From positions 1 to 64,000 of the forward strand of contig JABJIC010000018.1 of NCBI GenBank assembly GCA_018661465.1: 64,000 bases of DNA, read 5' to 3'. This DNA is from Gammaproteobacteria bacterium (lineage in GTDB: Bacteria; Pseudomonadota; Gammaproteobacteria; Pseudomonadales; Pseudohongiellaceae). Shown here one piece after another: positions 20,403 to 30,686 of this stretch. The position numbers and the translations under genes were made by a program. The notes under the pieces were generated by a model. That model was not told the DNA's origin, did no database searches, and worked only from the letters and a program-made list of their open reading frames with translations. Numbering within the stretch: the stretch's first letter is position 1; the number at the start of each line of letters is the position of its first letter.

Positions 20403-20924
20403 GTGAAAATTTTTAGAACATTCGTTGCTTGTATAAGTCTTGTCCTGATTTCTCAGGGTGCTTTCGCGCAAGATACCAAAATTGGTGTGTTGAATGCTTT
20501 GCAGGCTTTGTTTAATTCCGATGCTGCTCAAGTTGTGCAAGAAGAGCTTGAGCAAGAGTTCAGTGTTGATGAGGCTAGAGCGCAAGAACTCAATGAGGAA
20601 TTGCAAGCATTGGCAGAACGCTTTCAGAAAGACGAAGCTGTATTAACAGATTCAGAAAAGACCCGAATTAATTCAGATGCACAAAACCTGCAAGTTCAAC
20701 TTCAGTTGATTCAAGAAAGAGTGCAGACTGCGCTGCAAGCAAAGAATCAGGAATTCCTGGAAAGCATGCAGCCAGAACTTGCCGCGGCGGTAACCGATGT
20801 TGTAGCCGAAGGCGGTTATGACCTGATTGTTAATTCAGATTCCATACCTTATTTTGCGCCAGTGCTGGATATCACCGCCAAAGTGACTGCAAAATTAAAT
20901 GAATCCTCACAAGCTGCTCAATAG
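20403..20924 (+). CDS. skp: OmpH/Skp family periplasmic chaperone
   Basis: GTG start at 20403 gives signal peptide MKIFRTFVACISLVLISQGAFAQ; the ORF track starts at 20373. Confidence 0.85.
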   Translation: MKIFRTFVACISLVLISQGAFAQDTKIGVLNALQALFNSDAAQVVQEELEQEFSVDEARAQELNEELQALAERFQKDEAVLTDSEKTRINSDAQNLQVQLQLIQERVQTALQAKNQEFLESMQPELAAAVTDVVAEGGYDLIVNSDSIPYFAPVLDITAKVTAKLNESSQAAQ

Positions 20925-20951
20925 GCTTCTGTTGGTATAGGTTAGTGTCAC

Positions 20952-21989
20952 GTGACACATAAACACAGCTACACACTGAAAGAGATTGCCGATTTTTTGG
21001 AGGTTGAATTACTCGGCGATCCTCAGTGTGAGATTCACGGACTCGGCACTTTGAATGGTGCCGCTCCTGGTCAGCTAAGCTTTCTAAGTAATCCCTTCTA
21101 TACAGATCAACTTTCCTCCTGCAAGGCATCGGCAATAATTATTAGTGAAAAGTTTGCCGAGAGCTGCCCTGGCAATAAACTTATTTCCCCCGCGCCTTAT
21201 GTTAGTTTCGCTAAGGCTACCGGATTGTTTGCGGAACTTGCTTCCAGTGAAAGCCAGGGTGCCATTCATGAAAGCGCAATCATTCATGAGTCTGCACAGC
21301 TGGGCGAGAATGTTTCAGTTGCTGCGAATGTTGTAATAGAGGCAGGAGTGAGCATTGGTGCTAATTCTGTAATTGGTGTCGGTAGTTATATCGGTGAGTC
21401 TTCCAGCATAGAAAAAAATGCGAAACTCTATAACGGAGTCTCGATCTATCACAAAGTTAGTATTGGTGAGAACGTTATAATTCACAGCGGGGCCGTAATC
21501 GGTGCCGATGGTTTTGGCTTTGCCTTTGACGGCGCAGCGTCGGTAAAGATTCATCAGTTAGGCGGTGTAGTCATTGGTGATGATGTTGAAATTGGGGCAA
21601 ATACTACGATTGACCGCGGAGCCATTGAAGATACTGTGATCGGCAATGGCGTGAAGATGGATAATCAGGTGCAAGTGGCCCATAACGTCAAGATTGGCGA
21701 CCACACCATGCTTTGCGGCTGTTCTGGCGTAGGTGGAAGTACCACTATAGGTAAATACTGCATAGTAGGCGGGGGTGTTGGGATAATTGGTCATCTTAAA
21801 ATTGTCGATAAGGTGCATATCGGCGCACTTGCCTGTATTAATCAGTCCATCTCTGAGCCGGGAGTGTATACGTCGGGCACTCCTCAACAGAAAACCTCTG
21901 ATTGGAAGCGCAACGCCATCAGATTCCAGCAATTGGATAGTATTGCGAAGAGATTGAAAGAATTAGAGAAGTCTACCGATAAACCATAG
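20952..21989 (+). CDS. lpxD: UDP-3-O-acylglucosamine N-acyltransferase
   Basis: Hexapeptide repeats, HSGAVIGADGFGFAF. Confidence 0.96.
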   Translation: MTHKHSYTLKEIADFLEVELLGDPQCEIHGLGTLNGAAPGQLSFLSNPFYTDQLSSCKASAIIISEKFAESCPGNKLISPAPYVSFAKATGLFAELASSESQGAIHESAIIHESAQLGENVSVAANVVIEAGVSIGANSVIGVGSYIGESSSIEKNAKLYNGVSIYHKVSIGENVIIHSGAVIGADGFGFAFDGAASVKIHQLGGVVIGDDVEIGANTTIDRGAIEDTVIGNGVKMDNQVQVAHNVKIGDHTMLCGCSGVGGSTTIGKYCIVGGGVGIIGHLKIVDKVHIGALACINQSISEPGVYTSGTPQQKTSDWKRNAIRFQQLDSIAKRLKELEKSTDKP

Positions 21990-22034
21990 AATGAATTGGT
22001 GCCTGATGTGATCTGGTTTCAGATTTCCGGCTAA

Positions 22035-22502
22035 ATGATCAAGAGAATTATCATGCTATTAGATGTTGAAGAAATAAAAGAATACTTACCACAGCGCTAC
22101 CCATTCCTGTTAGTGGATAGAGTAGTCGAAATGGAAATGGGTAAGTACATCAAGGCCTATAAGAATGTGACAGTAAATGAGCCATTCTTCGAAGGTCATT
22201 TTCCAGAACAGCCAATTATGCCTGGAGTGCTAATTATCGAAGCTCTGGCACAGGCCGCTGGCGTGCTCGGTTTCAAGAGTCAGGAAAAGAAGCCCAAAGA
22301 CGGTTATCTCTATTATTTTGTGGGTGCGGACAACGTTCGCCTGAGACGTCCAGTTGTACCCGGCGATCAGCTCGTTCTGGAAGCGACAATAATCACCAAT
22401 AAGCGGGGCATCTATAAATTTGAATCCCGTGCTTCCGTGGGTGATGAGCTAGTCGGATCTATGACTATTATGTGTGCTGAGAGAGAAGTGGATGTCGATT
22501 GA
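22035..22502 (+). CDS. fabZ: 3-hydroxyacyl-ACP dehydratase FabZ
   Basis: [36 protein letters not shown]; start may be ATG 22053. Confidence 0.96.
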   Translation: MIKRIIMLLDVEEIKEYLPQRYPFLLVDRVVEMEMGKYIKAYKNVTVNEPFFEGHFPEQPIMPGVLIIEALAQAAGVLGFKSQEKKPKDGYLYYFVGADNVRLRRPVVPGDQLVLEATIITNKRGIYKFESRASVGDELVGSMTIMCAEREVDVD

Positions 22503-23265
22503 TTCCAGTTCCAGAATAGATCCTTCGGCTGAGATTGCCGAGGACGTAACAATCGGTCCATGGTGTATTATCGGGCCCAATGTCACTATCGATTCCGGTA
22601 CCGTACTGGAGTCTCAAGTTGTAATTCGCTGTAATACTAAAATCGGCAAGAACAATCGTATCTTCCAATTCAGTTCAGTTGGTGAAGACCCTGCGGACAA
22701 AAAATTTGAAGGCGAAGAAGTCTGGCTGGAAATCGGTGACAATAATATTATTCGTGAAGGTTCCAATATACATCGTGGTACTGGAGTTGCTGGCGGGTAT
22801 ACCAGGATCGGTAGTAATAACCTGATGATGCCATATGTGCATGTGGCCCATGATTGCATCGTTGGCGACAATACCATCTTTGCGAATAACGCGAGTATAT
22901 CGGGTCATGTCGAAATTGGTGACTGGGCCATACTGGGCGGCTATTCAGGGGTGAATCAGTTTCTAAAGATTGGTTCCCATGCCATGGTTGGTGGAGTCAC
23001 ACATATTACCAATGATGTGCCTGCCTATATTATCGTTAGCGGCCAGCCAGCGGCTGTGCGAAGCATTAATAAAATTGGTCTCGAGCGCCGAGGTTTTGAC
23101 AAGAATGCCATTGGCAAGATTCGCGAAGCATTCAAGATAATCTATCTTCGCGGACACTCACTAAAAGAAGCTATAGAGCAGATCAAAGCTCTTAGCCAAG
23201 AATGCGATCAACTAAATACCCTGGTGGACTCTCTTGAAAGTTCTGCTAAAGGCATACATCGCTAG
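22492..23265 (+). CDS. lpxA: Acyl-ACP--UDP-N-acetylglucosamine O-acyltransferase
   Basis: Hexapeptide repeats; ATG 22492 overlaps fabZ end by 11 bp; the track starts at GTG 22474. Confidence 0.95.
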   Translation: MSIDSSSRIDPSAEIAEDVTIGPWCIIGPNVTIDSGTVLESQVVIRCNTKIGKNNRIFQFSSVGEDPADKKFEGEEVWLEIGDNNIIREGSNIHRGTGVAGGYTRIGSNNLMMPYVHVAHDCIVGDNTIFANNASISGHVEIGDWAILGGYSGVNQFLKIGSHAMVGGVTHITNDVPAYIIVSGQPAAVRSINKIGLERRGFDKNAIGKIREAFKIIYLRGHSLKEAIEQIKALSQECDQLNTLVDSLESSAKGIHR

Positions 23266-23370
23266 CACTCGGCTTAAGTCAAAAAGCCCACGTCGAAACC
23301 ACATGCCTGCATTCAAGCCGGATCAAGGTTAGAATTCAGCCTGTCTACACATGGCTCCATTGAATTTTCT

Positions 23371-24561
23371 ATGAAGAAAGCACCATTATTCGGCATTGTT
23401 GCCGGTGAAAAATCCGGAGATGTTCTCGGAGCGGGCTTGATAGCTGCGCTAAAGGAAATCTATCCAGACGCAAAATTTGTCGGCATCGGTGGAGCCGACA
23501 TGGAAGCACAAGGCTGCGAATCTCTTGCTGACATAGATCGACTCTCAGTAATGGGCTTTGTCGAGCCACTTGGTCGCTTGCCCGAGCTATTTGCCATTAA
23601 GAAACGCTTGCGGGAATACTTCATTGAGCATCGCCCAGTTGCATTCATCGGTGTAGATGCCCCTGATTTCAATCTGCGCCTTGCAGCAGAGTTAAAACTC
23701 GAAGGTATTAAGACAGTTCAATACGTCAGCCCCAGTGTGTGGGCATACCGTGAAGGGCGAATTCATAAGATAAAACGAGCCATCGACCTTATGCTCACCC
23801 TGTTCCCCTTTGAGACAGATATCTATATTGAACATGAAATTCCAGTTCACTGCGTAGGTCATCCACTGGCCGATGATATAGGCTTCGAAGACAACAAGCT
23901 GAGCAGTAGAGTAGAGCTTGGATTAAAAGAAAGTGATGCCGTAGTTGCGCTAATGCCCGGAAGTCGTGGCGGAGAGATTAAACGGCTAGGCTCAGTCTTT
24001 CTGGAAGCAGCAATTGCAGCCCTCGAAGAATACCCACAACTCAAATTCATTATTCCCTTTAGTAGCGACGCCTCAAAATCACGAATCGAAGCATTGCTAC
24101 GAAATGCCAATATTTTTCCTGATAGTCAGTTCCAGTTAGTGAGTGATTCTCATCTCGCGATTAGTGCAGCTGATTACATTGTGCTGGCATCTGGCACCGC
24201 TACCCTCGAAGCAATGCTACTGAAACGCCCCATGGTAGTCGGCTACAAAATTGCATCCCTTACCTATGCCATAGCCTCCAGAATATTAAAGATTCCCCAC
24301 GTAGCATTGCCCAATTTGCTGGCAAGAAAATTACTGGTTCCCGAGTATCTGCAAAACGATCTCAATGCCGACGTTCTCAAGACTGAGATCCTTCGACATA
24401 TGAGTGGCAAAGATGATCACAGCGCCATGCTTGAAGAATTCGATACCATCCATCGAAGTATTCGCCTCGATGCCTCAAAACAGGGAGCCGCCGCGATCAG
24501 CAAAATGGTTGAAGCCGCAGCCGATTCAGCAAAAGAGCCGGCCAAAAAGGCTGCAAGCTAA
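23371..24561 (+). CDS. lpxB: Lipid-A-disaccharide synthase
   Basis: IVAGEKSGDVLGAGLI; SPSVWAYREGR. Confidence 0.96.
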   Translation: MKKAPLFGIVAGEKSGDVLGAGLIAALKEIYPDAKFVGIGGADMEAQGCESLADIDRLSVMGFVEPLGRLPELFAIKKRLREYFIEHRPVAFIGVDAPDFNLRLAAELKLEGIKTVQYVSPSVWAYREGRIHKIKRAIDLMLTLFPFETDIYIEHEIPVHCVGHPLADDIGFEDNKLSSRVELGLKESDAVVALMPGSRGGEIKRLGSVFLEAAIAALEEYPQLKFIIPFSSDASKSRIEALLRNANIFPDSQFQLVSDSHLAISAADYIVLASGTATLEAMLLKRPMVVGYKIASLTYAIASRILKIPHVALPNLLARKLLVPEYLQNDLNADVLKTEILRHMSGKDDHSAMLEEFDTIHRSIRLDASKQGAAAISKMVEAAADSAKEPAKKAAS

Positions 24562-25164
24562 ATGGCAGGCAAGCACGATTGGGAAGAGCCCCAGACTGGC
24601 TTCACCCTCATAGCTGGAACCGATGAAGTAGGGCGAGGCCCTCTCGCCGGAGATGTCGTTGCCGCCGCAGTAATCCTCGATCCGGCACGTCCTATTCCGG
24701 GATTAAACGATTCAAAGAAGTTGTCCGAGTCCAAACGTGAAGACTGTTTTCCTCTCATACAGGAATACGCTATCGCCTATGCTGTGGCGCGAGCGACGGT
24801 TGCAGAGATAGATAATATCAACATCCTTCAAGCCAGCCTCTTAGCAATGCGCAGGGCAGTGACTGCCCTCGATCCCCAGCCTGAATATGTCTATGTCGAC
24901 GGTAACCGTCTACCCGTCTGGGACTATCAAGCGGAGGCGGTAATTAAGGGCGACTCTCGTATACAGGCAATAGCTGCAGCCTCAGTCCTCGCCAAAGTAA
25001 CGCGCGATCGCGAAATGATTGCTTTTGAAGAAAGCTTTCCAGGTTACGGCTTTGCTCAACACAAAGGCTATCCGACACCTGTTCATTTGGCGGCGCTTGA
25101 GTCCTTAGGTCCATGTGAAATTCATCGACGTTCGTTTGGACCGGTGGCTCGATTGCTGGATTGA
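24562..25164 (+). CDS. rnhB: Ribonuclease HII
   Basis: [23 protein letters not shown]; start abuts the lpxB stop. Confidence 0.96.
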   Translation: MAGKHDWEEPQTGFTLIAGTDEVGRGPLAGDVVAAAVILDPARPIPGLNDSKKLSESKREDCFPLIQEYAIAYAVARATVAEIDNINILQASLLAMRRAVTALDPQPEYVYVDGNRLPVWDYQAEAVIKGDSRIQAIAAASVLAKVTRDREMIAFEESFPGYGFAQHKGYPTPVHLAALESLGPCEIHRRSFGPVARLLD

Positions 25165-25197
25165 ATTCATTGAGTACGCACTGTTCGTAATCTGGCC

Positions 25198-25432
25198 GGA
25201 AGAGGCTGCTAGACCTGAGTTAGTGCCGACCATTCACTTGGGCGGGAAATCAGCGCTGCGGAACTCGCTCTTTTGTAAGAAAGCTTAGTCAGCCCGAGAA
25301 TGAAGGGAATTCGTATTAACTAATTTGTTGCGGCAGGCATGATCGCTCAGACATGTCCTCGCTTACTCTGATTTCCCGCTCAAGTGAAATCATGGTCTGA
25401 CTGGCACTAACTCAGGTCTAGCAGCCTCTTCC
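25198..25432. repeat. Large imperfect inverted repeat, possible MITE-like element or structured RNA
   Basis: Outer 30-bp perfect arms GGAAGAGGCTGCTAGACCTGAGTTAGTGCC (25198-25227) vs its complement 25403-25432; inner 21-bp arms (25233-25253 vs 25368-25388) with one G-T position. Confidence 0.85.
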
Positions 25433-25854
25433 TAGAATTCTGATGGTTGGTCGTTTTTTTTCGAACAGGTCACTGAAGTTGTAGGGTCGGAGTGGGATGT
25501 CCGAAGGAGTGACCGTCTTTGTTCCTCCAGGAGTATCGGTGAGACGTATAAGAGAGAGCCCTATTTAATTTCTAAAATAGCGAGTAGTGGGTTCTCACAT
25601 GGATGTGGGCGCCGAGCCTTATTCCTCCAGAAGGTGAAGAGTAACTCATCGGAATGAAATGTTCTTTACCAGCAGCTAGGAAGTGAGTGGGTTCTGGGCG
25701 TATTCACGGCGTGTCACGGAAGCGGATATCCCGCTCCGGCCCAATCATCACCTCATCAAAATCAATCCAAAAAACCAAAGAAAACAGCTTCAAAAAAGAG
25801 TATATTTATCAGCAATAATTCCTCTTTTAAAACAACAACGGTTACAAAGAATTA

Positions 25855-28800
25855 ATGTCTGAGAACCCATCGCCAATGTCCTTTGCTCATCTGCGATTAC
25901 ACACCGAGTTCTCCATTAACGATGGTCTGGTGACCATCAAGCCTCTTCTCTCCCGACTGCAAGACCTCTCCATGCCGGCGGTGGCAATTACCGACCTGGC
26001 GAACATGTTCGGCCTGATCAAATTCTATAGCGGATCAATGAAGTCCGGAATAAAGCCAATATGTGGTTGCGATGTGCTGATCAGTGATGAAGCCGGGCAA
26101 ACGCGATTGGTCTTGCTGGTTAAGAATCATCAGGGCTATTTGAATCTCACCCGATTGATTTCTGATCTGTATACGGAAAACCCTAGTCACGGTGTTCCCG
26201 AAATATCCAAAAAAAATCTGGCGGAATTTAGCGAAGGCCTAATTGCTATATCCGGAGCACAACACAGTGATATTGGTACGGCCTTGCTGGCTGGTGAAGA
26301 AGCTCAAGCTAGAGAATTATTGGGGCGCTGGTGCGAGATATTTCCTGACAGCTTTTATATTGAGTTGCAGAGAGTAGGGCGCAACTTTGAGGAGGACTAT
26401 ATCGATGCTGCGGTGGCGTTGGCTTCGGCATGTGGCTGCCCTGTAGTAGCGACCAATGATGTGCGCTTTCTGGATAGAGATGATTTCGAAGCTCACGAAG
26501 TGAGGGTCTGTATCAACGGCGGACGAAGTCTGGACGATCCACGCCGACCTCGTGATTACACAGAGCAGCAATACCTGCGAAGTGCAGACGAGATGCAGGA
26601 GTTGTTTTCCGATATTCCTGAAGCCATAGAGAATTCAGTGGAGATTGTGAAGCGCTGCAACCTGACACTTGAGTTAGGTAAGCCCCATTTGCCAAACTAT
26701 CCAATCCCCGACGGTATGGGAATTGAAGAGTATTTGTCAGAGCTTAGTACAGAGGGACTCAATAAGCGATTGGCGGTTATCTTTGGAGACGATCACAGTA
26801 ACGTAGACGCCGCCAAAGCTTACTGGGAGAGGCTGGAGTTTGAGTTAACCATTATTAACCAGATGGGCTTTCCCGGTTATTTTCTGATTGTGATGGAATT
26901 TATTCAGTGGTCAAAAGATAACGATATTCCCGTGGGCCCAGGTCGTGGTTCCGGAGCGGGGTCCATAGTCGCTTATGTCTTGGGTATTACAGATTTGGAC
27001 CCACTCAAGTATGACCTGCTATTCGAGCGCTTCCTCAACCCCGAGCGTGTTTCCATGCCGGATTTCGACGTGGATTTTTGCATGGAAGGACGGGATAGAG
27101 TTATTCAGCACGTGGCTGAACTCTATGGAAAGGATGCTGTATCGCAAATTATTACCTTCGGTACCATGGCTGCTAAAGCGGTGGTGCGAGATGTTGCTCG
27201 GGTGCAGGGGAAACCCTACATGCTGGCGGACAAGATTTCCAAACTGATTCCCTTTGTGCCCGGCATTACTCTGAAGCAGGCATTCGAAGATGAGCCTTTA
27301 CTGGGTGAATTCGTGAGCGGCGATGAGGATGCTCAGGAAATCATGGAGATGGCTTATAAACTCGAAGGCATCACGCGTAATGTGGGCAAGCACGCCGGGG
27401 GCGTAGTAATAGCACCAACTCGTCTGACTGACTTTACTCCGCTTTACTGTGATGAATCAGGTGAAGGCCTGGTTACCCAATTCGACAAGAATGATGTGGA
27501 AACTGCCGGGCTGGTGAAATTTGACTTCCTCGGCCTGCGTACGCTTACCATCATCGATTGGGCAGTGAAGATGATTAACGAGCGGGCTGCTGACGAAGAA
27601 TCCAAAGTCGATATAAATGACCTTCCTCTAGGAGATGAGGGAGTCTATAAATTATTACAGAAGGGCGAGACGACAGCGGTATTTCAGCTTGAGTCCCGTG
27701 GCATGAAGGAGCTGATCAAGAAGCTGGTTCCAAATTGCTTTGAAGATATAATTGCACTTGTAGCATTGTTCAGACCCGGCCCTCTTCAGTCGGGAATGGT
27801 TGATGACTTTATTGACCGTAAGCACGGTCGAACCAAAGTAATCTATCCCCACCCCGAGCTAGAGCCTGTGCTCTCAAATACCTACGGAGTCATCCTCTAT
27901 CAGGAACAGGTGATGCAGATCGCCCAAGTCCTGGGTGAGTACACTCTTGGCGGTGCAGACATTCTACGTAAGGCAATGGGTAAGAAAGACCCAGCGGTAA
28001 TGGCCAAGCAGCGCACCTTGTTTGTTGATGGTGCGGTAGCGAGGGATATCGATTCTGACTTAGCGGGTTCCATATTCGATTTGATGGAAAAATTCGCGGG
28101 ATACGGATTTAACAAGTCTCACTCCGCGGCTTATGCTCTTGTGTCGTATCAAACAGCATGGCTGAAGCATCATTATCCGGCATTTTTTATGGCAGCGGTG
28201 CTGTCTGCTGATATGCAAAACACCGATAAGATCGTTACGCTGGTCGATGAATGTCGTTCCATGAAGCTCAAAATCGTACCGCCAGATATTAACCTAGGGC
28301 AGTTCAATTTTACCGTGAATGATGAGGGTGAGATCGTCTACGGACTTGGTTCCATCAAAGGACTGGGTGAAGGTCCAGTAGGGAGCATTCTGGCAGCAAG
28401 GGAAGATGGTCCATTCACCAGTATCCTGGACATTTGCCAGCGGGTTGATTCTCAAAGTGTTAACAAACGTACTATGGAAGCTATGGTGAAGGCGGGCGCT
28501 CTCGATCATATGGTAGCGGGAGACACCGACCTGTCACGCGCAAAGCTATCGGCAATAATGCCGCAGGCGATGCAGGCTGCAGAACAGTCTTCCCGCAACG
28601 AAGCCAGCGGCGTAGCTGACCTATTCGGCGAGATAGCGCCGGAAGGTACCGGTTCAGTGGAAGAGGACAAAGCAGAGCTTAATGTTCGGCCCTGGGCGGA
28701 ACAGCACAGGCTGAGTGCAGAGAAAGAAGCTCTCGGCTTGTATCTGTCAGGACATCCAATCGATGAGTTCTTGCCGGAGCTGGCTCACATTACTCGCAAC

Positions 28801-29460
28801 CGTCTGGCTGAACTGCGACCCGAAAGAGCACCTCAGCTTGTAGCAGGGCTTCTCTACGGTGTTCGTACTATGAAAAGTAAGGCGGGAGATACTATCGCGT
28901 TTCTTACCCTGGATGATCGGAGTGGCCGCTTCGAAGTCTCTCTGTTTGCCAAGGAATACGAAAAATTTAGAGATCTTATTCAGCCCGATGTGATCCTGGT
29001 GGTTGAGTGTTCAGTGAGTATCGACGACTACAGCGGTGGTATGCGCGGTCGGGCGAAGGATGTGAAGACGCTCTCTCAGGCACGGCAGCAGCGTGCGAGG
29101 CAGCTTAATCTGCATCTTGACCAGAATCGGCTGCATAGTGGCTTCACTGAGGCATTGGAAAATATTCTCAATCCATATCTCTTACATTCTCAGTCAGAAG
29201 AGGCGGCGGAGCCTCTGCAAGCAGTGGCAGGTGACTATCCACCCGGTATTCGTCCGCCGGGTCTGAACCCGCCTGGCATGGCTAATTCCGTGGCTCCTGT
29301 GGATACTGGCAGTGGTTGCAAGGTTCTTATAAGGTATCGTCGCTCCGACTCCATAGGGTGTATAATGTTGGGTCAGGAATGGCTGGTTACACCTAGCGAT
29401 GACTTGATTCAACGCCTCCGTCTGGAATACGGTAAAGATAAGGTTGTTTTGGGTTACTAA
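25855..29460 (+). CDS. dnaE: DNA polymerase III subunit alpha
   Basis: FAHLRLHTEFSINDGLV; PDFDVDFCMEGRDRVI; 1201 aa. Confidence 0.97.
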   Translation: MSENPSPMSFAHLRLHTEFSINDGLVTIKPLLSRLQDLSMPAVAITDLANMFGLIKFYSGSMKSGIKPICGCDVLISDEAGQTRLVLLVKNHQGYLNLTRLISDLYTENPSHGVPEISKKNLAEFSEGLIAISGAQHSDIGTALLAGEEAQARELLGRWCEIFPDSFYIELQRVGRNFEEDYIDAAVALASACGCPVVATNDVRFLDRDDFEAHEVRVCINGGRSLDDPRRPRDYTEQQYLRSADEMQELFSDIPEAIENSVEIVKRCNLTLELGKPHLPNYPIPDGMGIEEYLSELSTEGLNKRLAVIFGDDHSNVDAAKAYWERLEFELTIINQMGFPGYFLIVMEFIQWSKDNDIPVGPGRGSGAGSIVAYVLGITDLDPLKYDLLFERFLNPERVSMPDFDVDFCMEGRDRVIQHVAELYGKDAVSQIITFGTMAAKAVVRDVARVQGKPYMLADKISKLIPFVPGITLKQAFEDEPLLGEFVSGDEDAQEIMEMAYKLEGITRNVGKHAGGVVIAPTRLTDFTPLYCDESGEGLVTQFDKNDVETAGLVKFDFLGLRTLTIIDWAVKMINERAADEESKVDINDLPLGDEGVYKLLQKGETTAVFQLESRGMKELIKKLVPNCFEDIIALVALFRPGPLQSGMVDDFIDRKHGRTKVIYPHPELEPVLSNTYGVILYQEQVMQIAQVLGEYTLGGADILRKAMGKKDPAVMAKQRTLFVDGAVARDIDSDLAGSIFDLMEKFAGYGFNKSHSAAYALVSYQTAWLKHHYPAFFMAAVLSADMQNTDKIVTLVDECRSMKLKIVPPDINLGQFNFTVNDEGEIVYGLGSIKGLGEGPVGSILAAREDGPFTSILDICQRVDSQSVNKRTMEAMVKAGALDHMVAGDTDLSRAKLSAIMPQAMQAAEQSSRNEASGVADLFGEIAPEGTGSVEEDKAELNVRPWAEQHRLSAEKEALGLYLSGHPIDEFLPELAHITRNRLAELRPERAPQLVAGLLYGVRTMKSKAGDTIAFLTLDDRSGRFEVSLFAKEYEKFRDLIQPDVILVVECSVSIDDYSGGMRGRAKDVKTLSQARQQRARQLNLHLDQNRLHSGFTEALENILNPYLLHSQSEEAAEPLQAVAGDYPPGIRPPGLNPPGMANSVAPVDTGSGCKVLIRYRRSDSIGCIMLGQEWLVTPSDDLIQRLRLEYGKDKVVLGY

Positions 29461-29655
29461 AGCTGAAGTGGGAAGGCGAACAGGGATCACGCACATAAAG
29501 GTATGTGATTTAAGGCTCCTGAGAGTTAAAACCACAGGCGAACAGCCGATAAACATTAAGATGCTTGTTTTGCGATAGCTTTTGAAAGTTAGTTCGTGAT
29601 TTAAAACAGGTGAACGATTTCCCCGATATTTTTCCCGGGGCTTACTGGACAGGGT

Positions 29656-30609
29656 ATGGATCCGAATTATCTCGATTTTGAGCAGCCTATTGCAGAGCTG
29701 GAAGCAAAGATTAGTGAACTCAGATTAGTCGGTAGCGACAACGAACTGAATATCACTGAAGAAATTCAGAATCTCAAGGACAAGAGCACCAAGCTCACCG
29801 AGAAGATTTATACGAACCTATCGTCCTGGCAGATTTCCCAGTTGGCAAGACATCCACTGCGTCCATATACCCTGGACTACCTCGAACTAATCTTTACCGA
29901 CTTCGATGAGTTGCATGGCGATAGATTGTTTGCAGATGACCAAGCCCTGATAGGTGGCTTGGCCAAGATTGATGATCGTCCTGTTGTAGTTATCGGCCAT
30001 CAAAAGGGTCGCGGCACAAAGGATAAAGTACGACACAATTTCGGCATGCCTCGCCCGGAAGGTTATAGAAAGGCTCGGCGACTGGTGCGACTGGCCGAAC
30101 AGTACAAGCTACCTGTTTTAAGTTTTATAGATACACCTGGCGCCTATCCAGGAATAGATGCCGAAGAGCGCGGGATTAATGAAGCGATTGCTGAAAATAT
30201 GGCGATGATGTCGCGGGTTCGCACTCCCCTCATAGCAACCGTTACCGGGGAAGCAAACTCCGGTGGAGCGATAGCTATTGGAGTCTCGGATCAATTGAAT
30301 ATGTTGCAGTATTCAACTTATACAGTAATCACGCCAGAAGGCTGTGCAACCATTCTTTGGAAGTCATCAGAATATGCCTCGGCAGCTGCTGAAGCTATGG
30401 GAGTGACTTCAAAACGTCTGGAAGAACTTGGCATTGTTGACCATACAATACCTGAGCCTCTCGGCGGCGCCCATCGCGATGTCGCGGCCACTGCTGCCAG
30501 CGTTAAGGCCGCTTTGATAGAGCAGCTCGACCGGCTATGTGCAGTCGATATAGATGAGCTGGTAGACCGTCGTTATCAGCGATTAATGAGCTTCGGTCTC
30601 AATAGCTAG
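29656..30609 (+). CDS. accA: Acetyl-CoA carboxylase carboxyltransferase subunit alpha
   Basis: [31 protein letters not shown]. Confidence 0.97.
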   Translation: MDPNYLDFEQPIAELEAKISELRLVGSDNELNITEEIQNLKDKSTKLTEKIYTNLSSWQISQLARHPLRPYTLDYLELIFTDFDELHGDRLFADDQALIGGLAKIDDRPVVVIGHQKGRGTKDKVRHNFGMPRPEGYRKARRLVRLAEQYKLPVLSFIDTPGAYPGIDAEERGINEAIAENMAMMSRVRTPLIATVTGEANSGGAIAIGVSDQLNMLQYSTYTVITPEGCATILWKSSEYASAAAEAMGVTSKRLEELGIVDHTIPEPLGGAHRDVAATAASVKAALIEQLDRLCAVDIDELVDRRYQRLMSFGLNS

Positions 30610-30686
30610 CCTCGATACATAGATACCCTTAATAGCATTCCCGATCTTAATGGGAAAACCGTTTTCAATTCGCTTGAAATACCATC

